Origin: Cloacibacillus sp. An23 | GTDB taxonomy: Bacteria; Synergistota; Synergistia; Synergistales; Synergistaceae | Direction: 5' to 3' | DNA length: 64,000 nt | Assembly: GCF_002159945.1 (NCBI RefSeq) | Contig: NZ_NFJQ01000003.1 | Span: 206,492-270,491, forward strand | In this document: one piece after another, positions 8,856-17,342 of the stretch | How positions within the stretch are numbered: position 1 is the stretch's first letter | Layout of the letters: every line of letters begins with the position of its first letter | Made by a program: the position numbers and the translations under genes | Notes under the pieces: generated by a model | The model's input: only the letters and a program-made list of their open reading frames with translations | Told to the model about the DNA's origin: nothing | Databases searched by the model: none

Positions 8856-8876
8856 AACCGAAAAACGGCACTGCCG
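8848..8876 (-). promoter_or_regulatory. Second copy of the 29-30 bp shared element
   Basis: Reads 'TTGCACGGAACCG' then 'AAAAACGGCACTGCCG' on the plus strand; compare 2099-2128. It overlaps the distal arm of the leader inverted repeat. On the minus strand it shows a small CGGCAGTGCCG palindrome followed by five T residues, so weak terminator activity is an alternative. Confidence 0.4.
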
Positions 8877-9028
8877 TAGGCGTCCGCGCGGCAACGCGCG
8901 CGCCTTTGCGGCCCCGGCGGTTCTTCGCGCGGCCCACGGCCCGCCCTCGTGGACTTCGCCGCGTCGGTATCTCTTTATCCCAATGGCGGCGTCTTCGGCG
9001 TGGGCTCGCAGAGCATACGTATAGTGAA

Positions 9029-9221
9029 TTAACTAAAACAGCAAACATTTATGTCATTCCGGCAATCTTCTGGCCGGAATCTCCATCCCCAGCACCGAGG
9101 CTGAATGAAGCGGTATAGAGGCGACGGAGGCTATTAGACATGGGGCGGAGGCCCCCCCCCACAGTTTCACTCACCGTGTGCAGGCGATTTGCGGGGCGAC
9201 ATACATTTTTTAAAAAGTTAA
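9029..9221. repeat. MITE-like repeat, copy 2
   Basis: A 193-base direct-repeat partner of 6585-6763, with TTAACT and AGTTAA ends. Its terminal ~26 bases are an imperfect inverted repeat: both ends read inward to TATGTC. The centre differs from copy 1 by extra C-rich sequence. Apart from this repeat, the leader elements and a terminator, nothing else is seen in 8786-9366. Confidence 0.7.
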
Positions 9222-9282
9222 TCAAGTATATCATATGACGCCGGACCTTCTTAAAAAAGAAAAATACATAACGGTTATAGGC

Positions 9283-9336
9283 AAAAAAACGCCGCCCCGA
9301 ACGCGGCCCGGGAGTCGGGCCTGATTCGGGGCGGCG
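9283..9336 (-). terminator. Rho-independent terminator after the Wzz-like gene
   Basis: On the minus strand arms CGCCGCCCCGAA and TTCGGGGCGGCG pair perfectly, with a second GGCCC/GGGCC hairpin inside, followed by seven T residues. Confidence 0.85.
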
Positions 9337-9366
9337 GAAGACTGCGCCGTATCAAGCTTTCGCGCT

Positions 9367-10680
9367 CTATGCCTTAGCCTCGGCGCGTTTAGCGAACATC
9401 TCGGCGACAAGGGCCGCGGTAGTGCCGAGGAACAGCCCGAGCAGCCCCGCTAGGCAGAGTATCTTGAGGCCGCCGCGCGCTACGGGCTCGCGGGTCAGAA
9501 TAGGCTTTTCCACGATCTTTATCGGGTCGGTCGCCTCGACCGTCGCAATACGCGAACGCTGATACTGCTTCGAGAGCGCGGCGTACGACTCCTGGAGCGT
9601 CGCCTTCTCGCGCTGCAGGCGGTCGACCTCCGTCTCGGCGGCGAGTATGCGCGAATTCAGCGCCGCGTAATCGCGCTGCGCCTTCTCTATGCGCGCGCTG
9701 AGATCCTTCAGCGATGCGCGCAGCGACGCTATTTTTATCTCGGCGTTTGAGCGCCGCTCCTTGAGCTCCTTGTGCAGGCTGTTCTGTATCTCGTCGCTGA
9801 CGTTGAAAGCTCCGGGCTCCTTCGACGTCCCGGCGGGCTGCGCGGCGAGGTTCCACAGCGCCTCGCGGCTCATGCCGCGCGACAAGGTCTCCGTCTCCGG
9901 CTCCTTTGCGAGCAGCCTCGCGGCGGCCTTCTCCTCCGCCTCCAGCGGCGGCAGAGCCGCGGCCTTCTCGTCGTACTGCGCCAGGAGGCCGGAATATGTC
10001 TTCTCAAGCGCGGCGAGCCTCACCTTCATGAGCGGTATCGCATTCTCCTTCTGATAGACCAGCAGACGGTTCTCCGTCGCTTCAAGGTCGCGCTTCACCG
10101 TTTCGACGGACTTGCCGAGGAACTCGAACGACGAGCCTGTCCTGTCCACGAAAAGCTGCGCGTTCCTCTGAATAAAGAGCGAACTCCAATTGTTCAGCAC
10201 CGCCATAGCCCTCTCGGGCTCCTTCGCGCGGAATGAGACTGTCATCGCCATCTGGTCTGGAACGCCCTGCGCCTTCTCCGAAGACTCCGCGAGCTTCACC
10301 TTCAGCCCGCGCCTCATCGCCTCGACCGACGGAACGTCGTCGCTCGCAGCGCCGGCGTAGGCCGCGGCTATCACGTCGTTCAGCAGGTCGTCCGCCGTCG
10401 CCAGCGTGAAATATGTGTCCGGCGTCAGGACGACGCTCCTGCTTCCCTCATTCTCGATCTCGGGGGGCAGCGGAGGAAGGAAAAGAAGCGTCGTGCGGCT
10501 CTCGTAAACCCGCGGAGAAAGCGCGAGATAGCCCGCAGCGCACACAAGGCAGGCCGCCGTCACGGCGGCTATAAGCTTCCTGCGCTTCCATAAAGAAGAC
10601 AGTATATCGACGAGGTCTATCTCGGAATAGTCGTCGTTCCACGCATACATGCCGTCGCGCGGAACATTATCGTTGCCCAT
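9367..10680 (-). CDS. Wzz/GNVR-type polysaccharide chain-length determinant protein
   Basis: A 437-residue inner-membrane protein of the polysaccharide co-polymerase class, which sets the length of O-antigen or exopolysaccharide chains. Residues about 32-52 ('LIAAVTAACLVCAAGYLAL') and about 405-428 ('ILCLAGLLGLFLGTTAALV') are the two expected membrane helices. The long periplasmic middle contains heptad-rich, Ala/Glu/Lys coiled coil from about 210 to 360. The N-terminus 'EIDLVDILSSLWKRRK' is the usual Wzz start. No cytoplasmic tyrosine kinase domain is attached. No other polysaccharide genes are nearby, so the target polymer is unknown. Confidence 0.85.
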   Translation of the reverse strand: MGNDNVPRDGMYAWNDDYSEIDLVDILSSLWKRRKLIAAVTAACLVCAAGYLALSPRVYESRTTLLFLPPLPPEIENEGSRSVVLTPDTYFTLATADDLLNDVIAAAYAGAASDDVPSVEAMRRGLKVKLAESSEKAQGVPDQMAMTVSFRAKEPERAMAVLNNWSSLFIQRNAQLFVDRTGSSFEFLGKSVETVKRDLEATENRLLVYQKENAIPLMKVRLAALEKTYSGLLAQYDEKAAALPPLEAEEKAAARLLAKEPETETLSRGMSREALWNLAAQPAGTSKEPGAFNVSDEIQNSLHKELKERRSNAEIKIASLRASLKDLSARIEKAQRDYAALNSRILAAETEVDRLQREKATLQESYAALSKQYQRSRIATVEATDPIKIVEKPILTREPVARGGLKILCLAGLLGLFLGTTAALVAEMFAKRAEAKA

Positions 10681-10834
10681 AGCGTCCAGCTCCCTGACAT
10701 TTATTCAAAACAAACTGCTTAATGGTAAACAGCGGGGTTGATTTTAACAATCAATCATGCGCGTCATAATGACGTTTTAACACGCTTTCATATTTCATAT
10801 TTAGCGCTATTTTTTTAGCAAGAGGTGTTTTGCC

Positions 10835-11254
10835 ATGTCTGTAGGGAAGAGGATAAAAGCGCTCAGAGCAAGAAACGGCATCAGCAACCAGGAAGAGCTC
10901 GCGTATCTCGTCGGCGCGGCGCGCCAGACCGTATCGTCGTGGGAACGCGACGTTTTCCTGCCCGACGGCGCCAACCTGCTGAAACTATCGCAAGTGCTGA
11001 ACACGTCCGTAGCCTATATAATGGGCGAAACGGTAGACTCCGGCGCTCCGCAGCGCGACGCACGCCGCTCCGACGACGGCACCGCATACTCGATACGCGC
11101 CCACTCTGCCGGCACGGTAATCATATCAATAGAAAAAAGCGAAAAAGGCAAGACAGTGCGTTACGACCTCCCGCCCGAATATGCGGCTTCGTTCCTTCCG
11201 ATGGTGGAGCAGCTCTGGAAAAAAATCGAGTACAAAATGGAAGAGATCCGTTAA
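10835..11254 (+). CDS. XRE-family helix-turn-helix regulator
   Basis: A 139-residue DNA-binding protein. Residues 2-66 form a phage-repressor-like HTH: 'SVGKRIKALRARNG', recognition region 'YLVGAARQTVSSWERD', then 'LLKLSQVLNTSVAYIMGE'. The C-terminal half ('IISIEKSEKGKTVRYDLPP') is a short beta-rich tail of unknown role. It is transcribed away from the Wzz-like gene with a 154-base AT-rich divergent region between them, which suggests but does not show that it controls that gene. Confidence 0.85.
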   Translation: MSVGKRIKALRARNGISNQEELAYLVGAARQTVSSWERDVFLPDGANLLKLSQVLNTSVAYIMGETVDSGAPQRDARRSDDGTAYSIRAHSAGTVIISIEKSEKGKTVRYDLPPEYAASFLPMVEQLWKKIEYKMEEIR

Positions 11255-11809
11255 TCCTGAAAAACGCCCGCGCCGCCCTGGGGTTCGTCAAGCCGCTGAT
11301 CATCCGATTGAAAATAAAAAAATTACCCTCCGCCGAGGAGAAGCGTGAGGAGGCTCATCGTTTTCCCACGCAGCTGGGCGAAGGACGCGCGCTTTCGTAC
11401 GTCATACGTAATGGAGGCTTGTCGCTGTTTAACCAACAGAAAAACTGATTTCATCGCCGGCCGGCTCATGACGCCGTGCGCCGTCCGCGAAAACGGGCAT
11501 AAAAAACTCCGCGGCGCCCGGCGTGACGCCTGGCGCGTTTACAGGCGGACGCGGAATCCATCGTCTCTGATGTCCAATACGTTACGGCATGTGGAGACGC
11601 CGGACGCCGCGCCGGGCATAGCTCTCCCGTCTCGCCGGGCGCGGGCTGTGCGCAAAGGTTATTTTTATGTCCGCATACGCGGACGGAACACAGCGTCTGA
11701 GCACGGGACGGCGAGAGATACGCTTTTCTTGCAAAACTCAATGACTATATTCGCATCCTAAATGAGCCGCCGCGACGCCGGCGCGTGACGCGTGAAATAA
11801 CACGCCACG
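11255..11809. other. 555-base intergenic region, no convincing gene
   Basis: Open frames here (for example 11345-11761) have no ribosome-binding site, are Arg-rich and match nothing I recognise. The sequence contains GC-rich inverted segments ('cggcgtgacgcctggcg', 'ggacgccgcgccgggc') resembling decayed extragenic palindromic repeats. A remnant repeat cluster is the best reading. Confidence 0.4.
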
Positions 11810-11821
11810 TCACGCGCCGGC
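11777..11821. repeat. Perfect 14-bp inverted repeat spanning the HAD gene stop codon
   Basis: Arms GCCGGCGCGTGACG (11777-11790) and CGTCACGCGCCGGC (11808-11821) are exact complements across a 17-base loop. The inner arm covers the TGA of the HAD gene. There is no T-run, so this is not a classical terminator; it could be an RNA-stabilising 3' hairpin or a protein site. Confidence 0.5.
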
Positions 11822-12691
11822 CGAAACGCCGCTCTCTGCCGTCTCGCGGTGTTTTTTCAAAAGCTGCTCGAACTCCCAGTCTGACTTCATCTTGTCGATG
11901 ATCGTGGCGACGACGCCGTAAGTCTCGCCGCCCTCGCGGTAATCGGCTGGACATACGAAATTCACCCGCTCCTCGAGAATCAGACGTTCCGCCGCGCGTC
12001 GTTTCGCCTCGCTGCCGGGCTCGTAGACCGCTATCGAATGGCCGCCGTTCTGCCTCACCATCTTCATGCAAGGGATGTCCGTCTGCCCGTCGCCGAAATA
12101 GATCATGCGGCGGAAAGGCACGGGGCGCTCGTCCTCGCGCATATAGCGGTTGACCTCGCTGTTGTCGCTCACGCTCGTAATGCCCTTGTTTATCTTGAAA
12201 AGAAACTGCGTCTTCGTCGTAAAATCCACAGCGACCGCAGGCCAGACGGCGACGCCGTCGGTATTGTAAAGAAACGAACATGCGTAGATATTCTCGAACT
12301 CGCGCGCGATGCCCGTCCCCTCTATCATTTCCTTCAGCCCCGAAGAGTTTATATAATGGCGCACCGTCACGCCCTTCGCGCGCCCGTAATCGCCTACCAG
12401 CGAAAACCACTCCGCAACGCCCGGATAAAGCTCCACCTCGCGCCCGAAACGCTGAAAAGACTCGCGCTTAAGCGAAATATCCTTATGCCGCGCCTCGTCG
12501 AGCATCAGCTTCATATAGCACAAAATGCCGTTGGCGTCGTTGCGCTCGGTCAGCTCGTTCGACTTCCTCCAAAATTCCTCCGGGGTCATCCCGAGCGCCT
12601 TGATAAAGCTGAACTCCTGCATATTCCCCGGCGAAAGCGTCCCGTCGAAATCGTAGATAAGCGCGATGACGGGCCGCGCGGTATCTGGCAT
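11810..12691 (-). CDS. HAD-superfamily hydrolase (phosphatase-like)
   Basis: A 293-residue cytoplasmic protein. The ATG at 12691 has GGAGGTG six bases upstream; an in-frame GTG nine bases earlier lies in that ribosome-binding site. Motif I is 'YDFDGTLSP' near residue 15, with the nucleophile and acid-base aspartates. Motif III/IV is 'YFGDGQTDIPCMK' near residue 190. A large cap domain between them is typical of phosphoserine-phosphatase-like HAD enzymes. The substrate cannot be told from sequence. It is monocistronic, with a palindrome over its stop codon. Confidence 0.85.
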   Translation of the reverse strand: MPDTARPVIALIYDFDGTLSPGNMQEFSFIKALGMTPEEFWRKSNELTERNDANGILCYMKLMLDEARHKDISLKRESFQRFGREVELYPGVAEWFSLVGDYGRAKGVTVRHYINSSGLKEMIEGTGIAREFENIYACSFLYNTDGVAVWPAVAVDFTTKTQFLFKINKGITSVSDNSEVNRYMREDERPVPFRRMIYFGDGQTDIPCMKMVRQNGGHSIAVYEPGSEAKRRAAERLILEERVNFVCPADYREGGETYGVVATIIDKMKSDWEFEQLLKKHRETAESGVSAGA

Positions 12692-12760
12692 TTGAAGCAC
12701 CTCCGTTGATTTTCAGTATTTGCGGCGGCTTTCTGATAAATCCCACGCAGCGGGCGGAAC

Positions 12761-13132
12761 CTAAAATTCCTCGGGATAATCCTCCGGCCCGAACCCCGCC
12801 TGAAACGCCATATTCTCCAGCGTTTCGCGCTCCATTGCGAAGCGTTCGGCGGACTGCATGAAATTTACCTGCGAGGGCTGGGCTTCTATGTCTATGTGCT
12901 CGCCGGTCGCGGCGTCCACCACTTCGAACGTCCCGTCCCAGAGCGCGGCGCGGCGGCGCTGCTTCAAGTCGTCGATGAGCGCGAGCGCCGCGTCGCGAAC
13001 GGACCCCCAGTCCTCGACTTCGACCTCCCAGCTTTCAAATACGCCATCTTCCTCGCGCAGTTCTTCGTCGCTTTTGATCTTGCCGTTCTCGTCGGTTATG
13101 TTCGCTCGTCCTATTACTTTGATACGTTTCAT
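12761..13132 (-). CDS. Small acidic hypothetical protein
   Basis: A 122-residue protein starting 'MKRIKVIGRANITDENG' at ATG 13132, with a weak 'gggag' ribosome-binding site; a longer in-frame extension to 13198 is unlikely. It is strongly acidic ('SWEVEVEDWGSVRDAAL'), has no membrane segment and no recognised motif. The first ~55 residues look like beta strands, the end helical. Function unknown. Confidence 0.6.
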   Translation of the reverse strand: MKRIKVIGRANITDENGKIKSDEELREEDGVFESWEVEVEDWGSVRDAALALIDDLKQRRRAALWDGTFEVVDAATGEHIDIEAQPSQVNFMQSAERFAMERETLENMAFQAGFGPEDYPEEF

Positions 13133-13394
13133 GATTTTCTGATTCTCCCATAGAATTTGCCGCTGCGATAAATTGGTAGATACAAAATTATATTCCACCG
13201 CCGCCGCGTGTATGTCAAGCGGCGCGGCGCGTACATGTGCTTCGCTCTGCTATAATGATTTCGTTGGCGAATTTCAGAGAAGACCGTTGGGAGACTGCGG
13301 CGCTTGAACGGATTAGGCAAGAGGGGCAACGTACGGCTATAGCATTTTGCCGCCGTTTTAAGCACGGTACGGGGTGCAGAGGGAAATTAGAAAA

Positions 13395-14366
13395 ATGTCA
13401 ATTTCACATGATTACGACGTAACGGCGTTAGGGGAGCTGCTTGTAGATTTTACGGAGAGCGGAGTCAGCGAGCGCGGTAATTTGTTGTTCGAGGCTAATC
13501 CTGGAGGAGCGCCTTGTAATTTTTTGGCGATGCTCGCGAAGCTGGGACGCAGGACCGCTTTTATCGGAAAAGTCGGAGACGACGTTTTCGGAAGGATGCT
13601 TTGCGAACGTGTCGCAGGATCTGGGATAGACGTTTCCGGCGTCAAATATGATGCTGAGGTTCCGACTACTTTGGCGATAGTGCATAATACGGCGGACGGG
13701 GACAGAGAATTTGCGTTCTATCGAAATCCTGGGGCGGATCTGACGCTTCGCGCGGAAGAGGTCGATATGGCGAAGATAGCGTCGTCCGGCGTTTTTCATT
13801 TCGGCACTCTGTCTACGACGTCCGCTCCGGCGAGGGCGGCCACTTATGCCGCCGTGGAGTATGCGAAACGCTGCGGCTGTGTAATTTCTTTCGATCCGAA
13901 TCTGCGCTTGAATTTATGGCCGGACGCCGAAAGCGCAAGGGAACAAATTGCCTGCGGACTGTCTCGGTGCGACGTTTTAAAAATATCTGACGACGAAGTA
14001 GAATTTATGACGGGCGAGAAGAATATTTACCGCGGCGTCGAAATCCTTTTGTCCAAATGGAATATCCCTCTCGTGCTGGCCACTATGGGGGCGGGGGGAA
14101 GCTGCGCCTTTTACCGCGGAACGTCCGTATTCGCTCCGCCGTTCCGTATGGACAGCACCGTCGATGCGACCGGAGCGGGAGATACTTTCGGCGGCTGCGC
14201 AGTCCATTTCGTCCTGAAATACGGTTTGGACGCTCTCGACGAGGCCAGGCTGACGGAGATGCTTACTTTCGCTAACGCCGCTGCCGCTTTGATTACGACG
14301 CGCCAGGGAGCGCTCTGCGCGATGCCGGAACCTAAAGAGGTGTTGTCTCTCATAAACTCGCGATAA
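13395..14366 (+). CDS. PfkB-family carbohydrate kinase (probable fructokinase)
   Basis: A 323-residue cytoplasmic sugar kinase. The ATG at 13395 is chosen over a GTG at 13374. The N-terminus 'VTALGELLVDFTE' and 'ANPGGAPCNFLAMLAKLG' carry the PfkB substrate-binding signature. The C-terminal signature 'VDATGAGDTFGGC' contains the anion hole and catalytic Asp. The overall pattern is closest to bacterial fructokinases converting fructose to fructose 6-phosphate. The gene is monocistronic and visibly less GC-rich than its neighbours, which hints at separate ancestry. No sugar transporter lies nearby. Confidence 0.85.
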   Translation: MSISHDYDVTALGELLVDFTESGVSERGNLLFEANPGGAPCNFLAMLAKLGRRTAFIGKVGDDVFGRMLCERVAGSGIDVSGVKYDAEVPTTLAIVHNTADGDREFAFYRNPGADLTLRAEEVDMAKIASSGVFHFGTLSTTSAPARAATYAAVEYAKRCGCVISFDPNLRLNLWPDAESAREQIACGLSRCDVLKISDDEVEFMTGEKNIYRGVEILLSKWNIPLVLATMGAGGSCAFYRGTSVFAPPFRMDSTVDATGAGDTFGGCAVHFVLKYGLDALDEARLTEMLTFANAAAALITTRQGALCAMPEPKEVLSLINSR

Positions 14367-14401
14367 TATCGTCTGAATTATATGATTCTCTACAATACGA
14401 A

Positions 14402-14438
14402 AAGCGGCCCGGACTTTCCGAGCCGCTTGTTTTTTTGT
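14402..14438. terminator. Terminator between pfkB-like gene and the cobalamin operon
   Basis: Arms 'aagcggc' and 'gccgctt' with seven T residues on the plus strand close the kinase gene. The same hairpin followed by 'ttttcg' on the minus strand probably ends the long cobalamin operon. Confidence 0.8.
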
Positions 14439-14457
14439 GCCGTCCGTCGATGCGGAC

Positions 14458-15825
14458 TTATTTTAATTTTTTGTATTCCGCGCACTTTTCCACGAACCTT
14501 GCCGCGGCTTTCGGAAATCCCGCGAAGTGGAGGTGGAGGTAGGAGCCGAGGACGCTGCCTTTTGCGTAGCCGGCGGGGTAGGTTTCGCCGGTGCGGGTTT
14601 TGGTGAAGAGGAAGGCGTGCGGGATTTCTTCGAGCGGCTCGGCGCTTGAGAAGTGGAATTCGTGTCCGTGCAGCTCTTCGCCCGCCGCGGCGATTACGGT
14701 GTCGCGCAGGGCTTTCGCCGTGACGTAGCCGACGGTGCGCAGGCGGTCGTTCATTTTGCAGCTCATTGGGATCACGCCGCACATTTCGTGCGCCGCGCCT
14801 TCGAAGTCTTTTATCTCGCGCGTGAGGTACATGAAGCCGCCGCATTCGGCGTATATCGGAACGCCGTCCGACGCGGCGCGCGCTATGGATTCTTTCATGG
14901 TTTTGTTGGCGGTGAGCCGCGCGGCGAATATTTCGGGGAATCCGCCGCCGAAGATGAGGCCGCCGCATTCGGGCGCGCGTTCGTCGTGCAGCGGGCTGAA
15001 GGTGACGATTTCCGCGCCCGCGGCTTCGAGCGCGGCTATGCTCTCTGGGTAGTAGAAGGAGAAGGCTTCGTCGCGCGCGACGGCTATTCTGACGCGCGGA
15101 CGCGTGCGGCGGGGCTCTTCCGCCTCTTCGAGCGCGGGGGCTGAGCGCGCGAGTTCGAGCAGTTTGTCGAAGTTTATCGCGGGCTCTATCATTCTGCGCA
15201 CGTTTTCTATATGTTCGCGGTTGTCGTTTTCTTCTACTGGGAGCAAGCCGAGATGGCGTTCGCGCACTTCGGCGGCTTTGTCGCGCGGCACGGCGCCGGC
15301 GACGGGGAGGCCGAGGCGTTCTATCGCCTCCGTCACCATCGCGCGGTGGCTGTCGGAGCCGTAACGGTTGACGATTACGCCGCAGAGGTTCACCTCGGGG
15401 TCGTAGTCGCGGAAGCCTTTGGCTATCGCGGCGGCGCTTTCGCCCATCGAGCGCACGTCTATGACGAGCAGGACGGGCGCGCGCAGCGCCTTCGCTATCG
15501 CCGCGGTGCTGCTGATTCCGCCGCGTCCGCCGTCGTAGAGGCCCATGACGCCTTCGATGATTGAAACGTCCGCGCCGCGCGAGGACGAGACGAATATTTT
15601 TTTCATCGTCTCTTCGTCGGTGAGCCACGTGTCTAGGTTGTCGGCGCGGCCTCCGGCGGCGAGCGCAAGGTAGCCGGGGTCTATGTAGTCCGGGCCGACC
15701 TTGTACGGGTGGACGCGCAGTCCGCGCGCGGCGAGCGCGGCGACTATCCCGCTCGTCACCGTCGTTTTGCCGCTGCCGCTGTGGACGGCGGCGATGAGTA
15801 TGCGCGGGCGCTCCGCCGTCTTCAT
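14458..15825 (-). CDS. cbiA: Cobyrinic acid a,c-diamide synthase
   Basis: A 455-residue ATP- and glutamine-dependent enzyme that amidates the a and c side chains of (cobalt-)cobyrinate. The P-loop-like 'HSGSGKTTVTSG' is at residue about 15, and 'KVGPDYIDPGYLALAAG' with 'NLDTWLTD' is characteristic of CbiA. The class I glutamine amidotransferase nucleophile lies in 'YAECGGFMYL' near residue 330, and a late His-rich 'HGHEFHFS' matches the triad region. It is the last gene of the riboswitch-controlled operon, starting one base after the cbiP stop. Confidence 0.95.
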   Translation of the reverse strand: MKTAERPRILIAAVHSGSGKTTVTSGIVAALAARGLRVHPYKVGPDYIDPGYLALAAGGRADNLDTWLTDEETMKKIFVSSSRGADVSIIEGVMGLYDGGRGGISSTAAIAKALRAPVLLVIDVRSMGESAAAIAKGFRDYDPEVNLCGVIVNRYGSDSHRAMVTEAIERLGLPVAGAVPRDKAAEVRERHLGLLPVEENDNREHIENVRRMIEPAINFDKLLELARSAPALEEAEEPRRTRPRVRIAVARDEAFSFYYPESIAALEAAGAEIVTFSPLHDERAPECGGLIFGGGFPEIFAARLTANKTMKESIARAASDGVPIYAECGGFMYLTREIKDFEGAAHEMCGVIPMSCKMNDRLRTVGYVTAKALRDTVIAAAGEELHGHEFHFSSAEPLEEIPHAFLFTKTRTGETYPAGYAKGSVLGSYLHLHFAGFPKAAARFVEKCAEYKKLK

Positions 15826-15826
15826 T

Positions 15827-17326
15827 TTATTTCACTCCCGAGATTTTCACGATGTAGTCGATGTCGAGGTTTTTCCGCGCGTGCGCGGCGAGCGCGTCGT
15901 AGGCGGCCTCTTTCGCGGCGCTCGTGGAGACGGGCGCGCGTTCGGGCAGGCCGCGGCGGCGGCGCAGAGCGTTGAGCCACGCGGCGCGGAAGAGGTCGTT
16001 GTGGAAGGCGTTGTGCAGGTAGCTTCCCGCCGCGCGCAGCTCTGCGTCGGCGAGGCCGTCGGCCCGTCCGTCGAACTCGAAGAGCGGCGCGAAATTCGGG
16101 TCGTCGCGCGTCGGGCGGGTTTCGCCGAAATGTATCTCGTAGCCGTCTACCTGCGTCTCCGTCGTAAAGTACGGGTGTATCGCGCGGCCGCGGCGGCGTA
16201 TGACGGTCTTTTCCTCGCCGAAGGTCGTGACGGCGGGCAGAAGGCCGAGGCCCTCTATTTCGGGAATTTGCTCGTTGTCGCGCAGGTGTGAGTCGTCTAT
16301 CTTTTCGCCCATCATCTGGTAGCCGCCGCAGAGGCCGTAGACCGTGCCGCCGTTTTCGTAGAAGCGGCGGATTCCGCCGGCGAGGCCGGAGTCGATTAGA
16401 TATTTCATGTCGAGCACTGTGCTTTTCGTGCCTGGCAGGACGACCGCGTCGAGGCGCGGAAGCTGCGCGGGCGACGACAGCTCTATTATCTCGACGTCGG
16501 GCTCGAAGCGGAACGCCTCGATGTCGGTGTGGTTCGAGACGCGCGGGAATTTCACTACGCCGACGCGCAGCTTTTCAGCGCAGTCTCCGCTGCCGCTGTT
16601 CCAGTTGAGGCTCAGGATGTCTTCGCCTTCGATGATTATGTCGGTGAGCCACGGCATGACGCCAACGACCTTGACGCCGGTGTATTTTTCGGTCCATTCA
16701 ACCGCGTCCTGGAAGAGCGATATGTCGCCGCGGAATTTGTTGAAGATTATGCCTTTGACGCGATGCCTGTCCTCGCCGAGAAGCTCCAGCGTGCCGACGA
16801 CTGAGGCGAGCGAGCCGCCGCGGTCGACGTCGGTGACTAAGATTACAGGTACGTCGGCCTCGCGCGCGACGCGCATGTTCGCTATCTCGCCCGCGTTGAG
16901 GTTTATCTCGGCGGGGCTGCCCGCGCCCTCGCAGACCATGAGGTCGAAGTTTTTATCTATTATTGAGAGAGCTTCGCGCACCGTCTCGATGCCGCGGCTC
17001 ATCGTGAAGTCCTTGTAATAATTTTTGTCGCAGGGCGCGTCGCAGACTTTGCCCATGAGGACGATCTCAGACGAAACGTCCTTGCGCGGCTTGAGGAGTA
17101 TCGGGTTCATGAAGGCCTGCGGCTCGACGCGCGCCGCCTCGGCCTGCACGCCCTGCGCGCGGCCCATCTCGAGGCCGTCCGCAGTCACGTAGGAGTTGTT
17201 GGACATGTTCTGTGACTTGAAGGGGCAGACTTTGTAGCCCATGTCGGAGAAGATGCGGCAGAGCGCCGTCGCGATGAAGCTCTTTCCGCTGTCGCTGCTC
17301 GTACCCTGTACCATGACGCCTTTCAT
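15827..17326 (-). CDS. cbiP: Cobyric acid synthase
   Basis: A 499-residue enzyme that amidates the b, d, e and g carboxylates of adenosyl-cobyrinate diamide. The start taken is the ATG giving 'MKGVMVQGTSSDSGKS'; a GTG three codons earlier is possible. The N-terminal nucleotide-binding motif, 'PFKSQNMSNNSYVT' and 'ILVTDVDRGGSLAS' are CobQ/CbiP hallmarks. The glutaminase nucleophile is in 'VYGLCGGYQMMG', and a later 'YEIHFGETRPT' supplies the His/Glu region. It lies between cobO and cbiA in the same operon. Confidence 0.95.
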   Translation of the reverse strand: MKGVMVQGTSSDSGKSFIATALCRIFSDMGYKVCPFKSQNMSNNSYVTADGLEMGRAQGVQAEAARVEPQAFMNPILLKPRKDVSSEIVLMGKVCDAPCDKNYYKDFTMSRGIETVREALSIIDKNFDLMVCEGAGSPAEINLNAGEIANMRVAREADVPVILVTDVDRGGSLASVVGTLELLGEDRHRVKGIIFNKFRGDISLFQDAVEWTEKYTGVKVVGVMPWLTDIIIEGEDILSLNWNSGSGDCAEKLRVGVVKFPRVSNHTDIEAFRFEPDVEIIELSSPAQLPRLDAVVLPGTKSTVLDMKYLIDSGLAGGIRRFYENGGTVYGLCGGYQMMGEKIDDSHLRDNEQIPEIEGLGLLPAVTTFGEEKTVIRRRGRAIHPYFTTETQVDGYEIHFGETRPTRDDPNFAPLFEFDGRADGLADAELRAAGSYLHNAFHNDLFRAAWLNALRRRRGLPERAPVSTSAAKEAAYDALAAHARKNLDIDYIVKISGVK

Positions 17327-17342
17327 ATTATCCACCGCCGTT

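Noticed and set aside
6585..9221. Composite transposon or insertion sequence
   Set aside because: No transposase-like protein is encoded between or near the repeats, so only a non-autonomous repeat can be supported.
11345..11761. Open frame after the XRE gene
   Set aside because: No ribosome-binding site, Arg-rich composition, repeat-like DNA and no recognisable domain.
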